64,000 nt of DNA from Capitulum mitella (lineage: Eukaryota; Arthropoda; Thecostraca; Pollicipedomorpha; Pollicipedidae): positions 13,738,144 to 13,802,143 of the forward strand of contig CP099849.1 in the NCBI GenBank assembly GCA_030062745.1. The letters are read 5' to 3'. The notes beneath the pieces were generated by a model. The model saw only the letters and a program-made list of their open reading frames with translations. It was not told the DNA's origin and did no database searches. The position numbers and the translations under genes are program-made. This document shows positions 56,864-64,000 of the stretch, one piece after another (positions within the stretch are counted from its first letter, which is position 1; each line of letters begins with the position of its first letter).

Positions 56864-58066
56864 TTAACCCGCGACCGACTGTCGGTCGGCGCCATGCACG
56901 CCCAACTGGAGGGGGTTGGCCGCCCCCTCTAACTCACGAACGGTTGGTTGCAGAATAGGAATAAGCACACCGTTGGAAAGCTCGTGACGTGGAGAGCCTC
57001 AAAATGGTTTCATTTGTTTTATTTTTGGATAATATGCAAGCCATTTACGCCCTATATATGTTTTTTTATAGCCGCCTGCATGGCACCGACAAACGGCCTG
57101 GATCTCAAGGGCTGTGACTAATAAGCTCTATGTAAGGGCACCAGTGGACAGGTAAGAGTCCGCACAATACGAGTCTGATTTCCCTGATTTGTTTCATACG
57201 TACGCGCAAACGCTGAGGTCAAGACACGCCGTTTTCGGACCGCTGTACGGCGGGCGCCGTAGCTGAAGGCGGTATGGAAAAAACAGGATCTAATTTTAGT
57301 GTTCTTTTCTTTTTGCGAAGCATACCTTTTCAAGTGTCGTTCCTTCATCCTAGCGGTTCTTGTGATGATTTCTCGTGCTTAATGTTGAAAAAAATCAGTA
57401 GCTCACAGCTTACACAGTTGGTGGAGCTTTATTCGCGAAAACGTGTTTATTTCCAAAATTCGCAGTTTCTGAAACTTTGCGAACTTCTTGGTATTCTCCG
57501 CAATTGTGCGAGCCAAATTTACCATTTTCTACGCCACCTGAGTCATTTATCGCCGATTTTGATGGCAGTGTATTTTGGTTCATGACAGCTATTCGTGACC
57601 TGACCTCAGTTCAGTGGTCAGAGGTCATCAAAACTCTGCCCATTGGCGGAAAATGGGTATGGGAGTCTCCACACACTCAAATTGTTATAAACATCCCGTC
57701 AATTTTCGAAAAAAAAACGTCGACTTATGTTGAAAACGGGTTTGGCCTTCGGTCAATGATCCTTACATTTCCGAAAAATTCAAAACAGCGGATTTGTTGC
57801 ATTTATCAGATTATTTAACCCTTGAAAGTTTTATTGTGATATCATGCATTCAAAAAAAAAGTTGCAATGCAATGAACTTTTTGGGGCATAGGTTAACTTG
57901 ACCTGACTTAGATCAGAAACTTTACTTGCCTGAGGCCAAAAATTTGACATAAGGAGTAAAGTAATCAAGCAAAAGATGTACAAAGCTTTGAGACGCTGCG
58001 TTTGTTCGCTCACTCGCAATCCCGAAAAAAAACTCAAGGGGAGCGGTCAACCCCAGTAGGGGGGTA
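56864..58066 (+). mobile_element. TTAACCCG family element, copy E5
   Basis: It starts TTAACCCGCGACCGACTGTC at 56864. The right end is worn (AACCCCAGTAGGGGGGTAAT near 58050-58068). Core words agree with E2 and E3: CTAACTCACGAACGGTTGG near 56930, GTTGGAAAGCTCGTGACG near 56973, GACCTGACCTCAGTTCAGTG near 57597, and TCAAGCAAAAG near 57965. No coding function. Confidence 0.8.
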
Positions 58067-60447
58067 ATGCTTCCGGTATTTTAATCCTTTCATTTGTGTC
58101 CACAACAGATTCTCAGGGATTTCAGTGGATATCTCGGACTTCTCCACAACGCACCAAACGTGAGTTGGTCATTATACCCGCAAACCCACCGACTGTGATA
58201 ACACGGGCGCCAATTCACGTGCAGCGTGCTTCCATGGAAGGGAGTGGTTTTGCCAGTATCACGCACAATTTAGCTAAATCAAGTGACTGGCTCACCTAGT
58301 CTGGGAACTTATTTGTTGACTTTGTTGAGTCCTGCATTGCTAGCAAGTCGCGAAAAAACACTGCAATCCACGAATTCAACAAATCTCAACCAGGAACCAT
58401 TTCAGCGGCAAAACTTTGTTTATACATATCATCTTTGTCAAGATTTATTGCTCTGTCCCATCCGCATAGACCTGTTGTGTCGTATTGTATTGTATTGTAT
58501 TGTACTGTATTACACTACATTGTATTGCCATGCAAGTACCTCCTCGAACATCAAGGTTATTAACGTACTCTTTGCAATAGACAGTACAGTCCTGGGGAGA
58601 AGAAGAGCACGAATAATGATGGAAAGGATGGGTAAGGATGTAAAGCTTATTGGGCAGATACGGGGTAGACTTACAGCCAATTAGGGAGTACAGTGAGCAA
58701 TCTCGTTTTAGCTTTAACGAGTTTTTGTTTTGCCGGTATATGTATCTTGATAATGGCACAACTATGCTGGAGTTATAACAACCACCCGGTCGACCACATG
58801 TCGTATGAGAAAATCCTAACTATTTTGTTTTGACGGTTGGGTCTTTCAAGTGAATGAAGCCATGTTGCAGCAGCGGGGTACCACACAGGACTTGAGAAAA
58901 TCTGTAAGGACGCAGGTTTAGGGGAATTCTTGCCACGCACGTGTATGCATCATTTATCTTGGTCTGGTTTCCAACAAATGTATAATGCGACCCCATTACT
59001 AACCCATTTTATGAAAACTAAAAATGTGCTGGCCTGCGAAGAACCACATTTAGTCTCGCACAAATCTGCATGCGCTCATTAATACACAGAAGTGGAACCT
59101 TCTTACATTACAGTTCCGTCTTTTTGTCTCCCGCAGTCAAAGGCTTGCCCAGACAAGGACTATGGGGCAAAACGTGCCGTGAAAAACAGTGACAAAGATG
59201 TCCGGCCCGTTATGCTGTCTGGGCCGTGTAAAACGGCCAACAGCTAGCAGCAGGGACGAATGCCGCAGCCTTCGGACAGACTTATCATGCCGTCAGGGGT
59301 CCCCGTCACACTAGCAGGGGGTGGCATGGTGCATGAATGATGGACGTGGTGGCCAGTGGTGAATAACGAGCCGGCTGGGGTCCGGGTATCCCTCGCAAAT
59401 CCTTCTCTTCATACGTTAGGACGCTGCTTCATAAATCGGTTCGCTGCTGTTAATTCAGACGTTTTTGACCAATATGAGAAACTGGTCATATGGCCATGAT
59501 GTGTTTCTCGACTTACGACAATCAGTGTATTAAGTATGTGCATTACTAGTGTGCAAACTGACCTAGCTCTGCCGTACTGACGGCGGCGACGACTGCTTCG
59601 GTGTCCAGTAATAGGTCCAAGAAAGCTGTTTAATACTTGACTGTCCAGGGGGTCTTCACACTTCTACCATTTCACTTTAGTGGTTTAATTTGCGTGTTTG
59701 TGCTTTGTGAATAATGGCATAGCTCATTGTCCATTGCCCAGTACAGCCTCCAAAGCATAAGCTGCCCTACCTCGGGAATAATGTCTGGCGGCAACAGATT
59801 AACAGAGTACACAATTAACAGCTGTCAGATATTCAAAAAGCCTTGATAATCTTGAACATCTTTTCACTTTCAGTTGAACCGCATGAGAACTGGCGATGTT
59901 TTTGCATGACGCCGGGGCCTCCAGATGTTTGACAGCTCGCACTTCAGCCCACGCAGCAGGTCTCTACACAAGGCTGCAGCTCATCACCCGCCAAACTAGG
60001 CGCCGAACTCGTGTCGTGGCGTATCTGACGTCATGAATGATACCAGCAGCCGTCCTCAATCCGTGCCAGGCACCACACTTGCATTAAACGTTTCTGAACA
60101 GAAATTTCGTCTGGCCGATACCTTTGACATCACAGCGACAAAGTGCATTAGTAGCCATTCCCGGAGTGACGTACGGATGCTGCATCCGGGTCTGATTAAT
60201 ATATCTCAAATGTAACTGTCCACGTAGGGGCATCCGTCCTCCGTCCTCGTTATGCCCGAGCGTGTCGTCTTCCTAACAGTATCACTCAAGCCTCTCTTTA
60301 ACCCGCAGGTTGGAGATGATCAGGACTTGTCGAAAGATTGCTAATCAAAACCAAACCACGGGCACGGATAAGGCAAGACGCTGTGCTAAGCCGACTCCTC
60401 CGCCGGGCCTTTTTAAGTCTCGGACCAAAGCCTCTCGCCGGTTCTGG
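58067..60447. other. Intergenic, no gene recognised
   Basis: Apart from the pentanucleotide microsatellite at 58482-58527, I see nothing supportable. The 133-codon plus frame at 58283-58684 runs through that microsatellite. Near 60306 the text GAGATGATCAGGACTTGTCG resembles GAGATGACCAGAACTGGTCG near 45236, so a dispersed repeat is shared by the two places. Confidence 0.45.
58482..58527. repeat. Pentanucleotide microsatellite (GTATT)n
   Basis: Four exact GTATT units followed by variants with C or A replacements, to about 58527. Confidence 0.9.
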
Positions 60448-60789
60448 AACTCGAATCCATTACTTGCCACACACCGGGATCTTACCATATAAAGCCACTT
60501 CCTGCCACGCGCCGGGCTCTTACCATTTCAGCCACTACCTCCCACATACCGGGCTCTCAACGTATAGAACCGCTACCTGACAAGCGCGAGCTCTTACCAC
60601 GTAGAGCCACTATCTGCCACGCGCCGGGCTCTTACCGTATGGGGCCACTACCTGCCACACACAGGGCTTTTTTGCAATATAGATCTCCGACCTGCCACAC
60701 ACCGGACTCGTACCATATAGAGCCTCTATCTGGTATACACCTGACTCTTACTATATAGAGCTACTGCCTGCCTCACATCGGACTCTTTC
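60448..60789. repeat. Degenerate minisatellite, unit 37-40 bp, about nine copies
   Basis: Units of the form AGCCACTACCTGCCACACAC then CGGGCTCTTACCATATAG. They follow each other from about 60448 to 60789, with unit joins near 60480, 60518, 60555, 60592, 60630, 60668, 60708 and 60746. Divergence rises to the right. Confidence 0.85.
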
Positions 60790-61009
60790 AGTCAACCTGT
60801 CAGTGTGTTTTTCAGATCATTCCGGATCAATGATTAATATTTGGTTCGAGTAAGATACACAGGTAAAACGACCACATGCAAACATTAAGTCCAGTAAAAG
60901 ATTCAATGTTTATGCTCATTGTTATGCTCAACTCATGTTTATGACCGTCGCTATACAGGGGACGCGGAGAAAATAGTGTGCTGAACTAAACATACCTGGA
61001 TTTTTTTTA
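60790..61009. other. Intergenic, nothing recognised
   Basis: No feature seen. Confidence 0.5.
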
Positions 61010-61384
61010 TTTTCAGAATTATCGTCCAAAACATTTACATGAAACCAAAATACAGCTTTTGGCCTTGACTTGACCTTGTTCATTGATCTCAGATCAACAA
61101 AAATATCTCTAGGTTTACCCAGTTCCTTACGTATACAACCGAATCAAGTTTAAATTCTGTCTTAAAAACCCCCAAGAACGTAGCAAAGAAACAGGTACTT
61201 CCCAAAAGCGTGGCCTGGTTCCCCCTAGAGAAAATAAAATTAAAAGTATTTGACATATGTGGACATATGTAAGACACATAAGAAACGTCACGGGGTTTTC
61301 TGAAGCTGCTTCAAAAACAATGGAAATGGCGAGCAAAAAATAGAGAGAGGGGCTTCTGAAACACCCATTCGGGAATAGCGTTAA
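61010..61384 (-). mobile_element. Truncated TTAACCCTATTCCCGG family relic, abutting copy C
   Basis: The words CCAAAATACAGCTTTTGGCC, TTGACTTGACCTTG, TTTAAATTCTGTCTTAAA, GAGAAAATAAAATTAAAA and GCTGCTTCAAAAACAATGG follow the order of the second half of copies A and D. It ends CCCATTCGGGAATAGCGTTAA at 61384. Its last TTAA (61381-61384) is also the first TTAA of copy C, so C seems to have inserted exactly at that TTAA. Confidence 0.6.
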
Positions 61385-62586
61385 CCCTATTCCCGGCAAG
61401 GGGGCCTAAATTCACCCCCATCGGGTTTTTTGTTTGCCAATTCCAGGCTTTTTGACGCAGCTTCACGAAACTTGGTCACTTTTCCTAGCTATTATTTCTA
61501 CGTGCAGCGACAAAATTTCAAAATTCTATTTTGCTCAGGGGCGGAGCCAGGCAACGTTTTTGGGAGGCATCTCAGGCCATTTTGGCCATGTTGAGGGGAA
61601 AAGGAAAGTGTCGGCCAAAACAGCGTTTTTTAAATAGAACTTAAAACTTTATATGGATGAATAGCTAAATAGTTGGGCAATGCGCAGATATAATTTTGTT
61701 TGTCTGAGATCACTTGACAAGGTCAGGTCAAGGTCAAAAGTCAAAATTTGTTTTTTTGCGATAATTTCGGTGCCGTTTTTTCAAATGCCAAACCCGGAAT
61801 ATATATGACGTAAAAAGGTGTCCTCTACTTGTGTGTCAAGTTTCAGCCTGATATGAGGTCGGGTCACGGAGCTATGACCTAAAATGTCAGTGCGCGTACC
61901 CTATATCGCAATAGCCATAAAATGAAGGTTTTGAAATAGATTGAATTCAAATGATTGAAAACGTTTACAGATGATATTAAATGCAAACGAGATCATTCCA
62001 AGTGACTTCAAGGTCCCTGGAGGTCATTTAAGGTGAAAGGTCACAAGTTGATCTGAAGAACGTATGACCGTGACAGTTCCCCATTTTTCATGTCCCTGGC
62101 ACCGCCTATGCTTACATTACACCAACAGTGTAATTCGATTTGTACTTCTTTAGCATAACATGACTAGCAGAAGCCAAAAAGTGCTTTTGCCTGTTTTGTT
62201 CATTCAGTTGTTAAAAAACTAATCCTCCTATGTTTGAAACTCTGTGAACGCCCATAAATTTTACAAAAATTTCAGATGTGTGTACCAATGGTAGAAGTCT
62301 AATATAATCTCTCGATTCATGCCAGTTTCATCTCAATCGCTCCATAAACAACGGAGTTATAAGAAGTCCAAAAATACCCCCATTTTGACACTTTTGCCCC
62401 CTGTATCCACATTTTTCAAAACTTTGAAAATTTATTTTTATAAAAATGTAGTTCACGTCATGGCCAATCGATTGCCGTTTGTTGCAATGAAATCGGACGT
62501 GTAGTTCTCGAGATCTCAGGGGGGGCCGAATCCGGCCCCCTGCCGGGAATCGACCATACCGTCTAGCCCTCCGGGAATAGGGTTAA
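61381..62586 (+). mobile_element. TTAACCCTATTCCCGG family element, copy C (best-preserved ends)
   Basis: Both ends are perfect: TTAACCCTATTCCCGG at 61381-61396 and CCGGGAATAGGGTTAA at 62571-62586. Length is 1206 bp. It is the closest match to copy B across its length. It contains many AGGTCA/TGACC words, for example AAGGTCAGGTCAAGGTCAAA near 61720. No transposase. TTAA ends with CCCT suggest piggyBac-type mobilisation. Because the ends are intact this is the best copy for defining the family. Confidence 0.9.
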
Positions 62587-64000
62587 TGGCCTAAAGACAG
62601 CCAGGGCGTTATGGCGGGTGACAAGATTATGCAGCTCCCGAGACGACTCCGGGACCGAATTGCCTTCTGTACCTTGTTCATGTGAGACAGCCCCGCCTAA
62701 AATACAGAGCCGGGACAAGATATGTGGGAGAAGAAGACTTTGGATCAGGAGTTTACGGGCTTCCAGCGTTAGAAGGCGATTTTTCTACTTCTCGTCTAGC
62801 ATCGAAATAAAACGAACAATTGCCTCTTGTGTTGTTACGTTAGCGACTTGACATCAATGCGCCGTCCATCGTATGTCCCATAAATCCTTCATTTCAAATC
62901 TTTCATGAGTCCTCTTTGTTTTCCAAGTTTTTGGACTGTACCCCCGCATAAGCTTAGAGGCGAAGCAATTGATGATATCTTGCCATACACTTAGGCTGTA
63001 ATTCCGAAAACCCCGTAAAAAGTCTGAGCTGTGATCAAGTGGTATATCGCTTTACGTATTACCTTCCACCCCTAATAGTCTTCTTTCCTTGTCCGTTCCC
63101 ACCACCCTCCGTCATTCCTCTACACTGAATCCATAGCTTGTCGCCGTGAAGGTCATAAATGTAACGATGGGTTAAAAACCCATTTAGAAAAAAACGATTT
63201 TTTTATTTTTTTTTTACTACAGGTCAGGAAAGATTTCCTTTGGAACAGTTTTCCTCATGTTCACATTTCATTTTTGGTGCATTTTTTTTAAACATCTCTT
63301 ACATCATGTACAAATGTAACGCAGACGCCATGACATAACTCATTGCATTGTATTGAACTTAGAGTATTCCAGCGGCCATCTTATGTTGCCAGCTTGGTCG
63401 GCAATGGAGATGACGGGCCAGCGAATTCTGTATTGTTTTGTTCAGTAGGCATTTCCATGTGGTTATCAGCTACACATGGAATGATGACCCAGCCTAGGTT
63501 TTCTTGCTTCTGCCTGGTTTTCTCCACCACTGACTACAACATTCCTGAAGTATTCGTCATAGATGGAACTTCCCATACTTGGGCTTCGTGAAGTACATTA
63601 ATCCCAGTGTGAACCACAGACCGTAGCCCCATTGGGTGAGGATATAGTATATGGAGGACTGGCCATAATATAATTCCACGTTACATATTTTTTACGGTTT
63701 CGGAAAAGTACCCCATCCCGAAGTAAGTGCCTGGTGAGAGGAACAATTTTCGCAGTTGTGGCGCTTCTAGAAGATGCAATTACGTGCCTACCAAATGAGT
63801 ATATAAAGCCGGTGAAAGTACTTCTGTGGTATTGGTATGTGCACAACATTTTTCAATGATGTTTTAACATTTGGCCTGTGAAAATGCCATCTAAAAGGAC
63901 CAAAAAGTTCAGAAAAGATCAACGTATGTATTTTGTCCAAATGTAGACCGTCAAAAGTAAAGGGAACTTTGGTCCAAACTTTCAGTGTACAAAACCACTA
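62587..64000. other. Intergenic to end of window, no gene recognised
   Basis: T-rich runs near 63190-63215 and a small inverted word (ATGGGTT / AACCCAT) near 63167. Frames at 63343-63591 and 63598-63849 have no recognisable domain. Confidence 0.5.

Noticed and set aside
34530..57585. Similar short reading frames in E2 (35066-35290), E3 (36661-36885), E4 (46691-46900) and E5 (57274-57585) as a conserved small protein
   Set aside because: The similarity follows the DNA-level relatedness of the repeats. The frames carry indels and different ends, with no sign that protein sequence is specially conserved.
1..64000. tRNA, rRNA and CRISPR features
   Set aside because: I looked for B-box-like words on both strands, ribosomal RNA-like text and regularly spaced identical repeats with unique spacers. 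The few GTTCGAA-like words lacked a fitting acceptor stem or A box. The tandem arrays are minisatellites without unique spacers.

Overview
This is a gene-poor, repeat-rich stretch of a eukaryotic nuclear genome, most likely an arthropod. The reasons are splice signals, two protein genes of animal-specific families, AT-rich intergenic DNA with GC-rich coding exons, (TTAGG)n-type interstitial telomeric runs, many microsatellites, and nested copies of several short DNA transposon families. A gene for an axoneme docking protein implies a lineage that keeps motile cilia or flagellated sperm. Together with a myofilin-like muscle protein this would suit, for example, a crustacean such as a barnacle, but that placement is inference.

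Only two intact coding regions stand out. On the plus strand at 30580-31176 a GC-rich exon, preceded by a splice acceptor, encodes a 198-residue protein resembling myofilin, an arthropod thick-filament protein. On the minus strand at 43727-42036 one uninterrupted 563-codon reading frame encodes an outer dynein arm docking complex subunit (ODAD3/CCDC151-like). It has no introns across the whole coding region. No tRNA, rRNA or CRISPR array was seen.

Most of the rest is mobile-element debris. (1) A family of about 1.2 kb starts and ends TTAACCCTATTCCCGG (copies at 13862, 53851 and 61381, plus a broken old copy from 45568 to 52196). (2) A second family of about 1.2 kb starts TTAACCCG and is flanked by TTAA (10979, 34530, 36149, 46180, 56864). 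Both look like non-autonomous piggyBac-type (TTAA-targeting) elements. (3) A 3.69 kb hAT element at 48372-52061 has a perfect 8-bp target duplication, inverted ends, subterminal repeats and a decayed BED-finger exon. (4) A dispersed repeat of about 740 bp lies at 23519, 38867 and 35714. (5) A jockey/CR1-type LINE 3' end lies at 6447. (6) Broken pieces of an unclassified transposon-like ORF family lie at 24792-25200 and, as a head-to-head inverted pair, at 33215-34512. (7) There are foldback elements at 10135-10592 and 52477-52791.

The nesting gives a relative history: the old 45568-52196 element came first, then the TTAACCCG element and the hAT element landed inside it. A recurrent oddity is the AGGTCA hexamer (nuclear-receptor half-site). 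It is dense in several of these repeats and densest in a block at 29604-30300, just upstream of the myofilin-like exon. No functional interplay between the two genes is suggested. They are separated by about 11 kb of repeats and transcribed towards each other.
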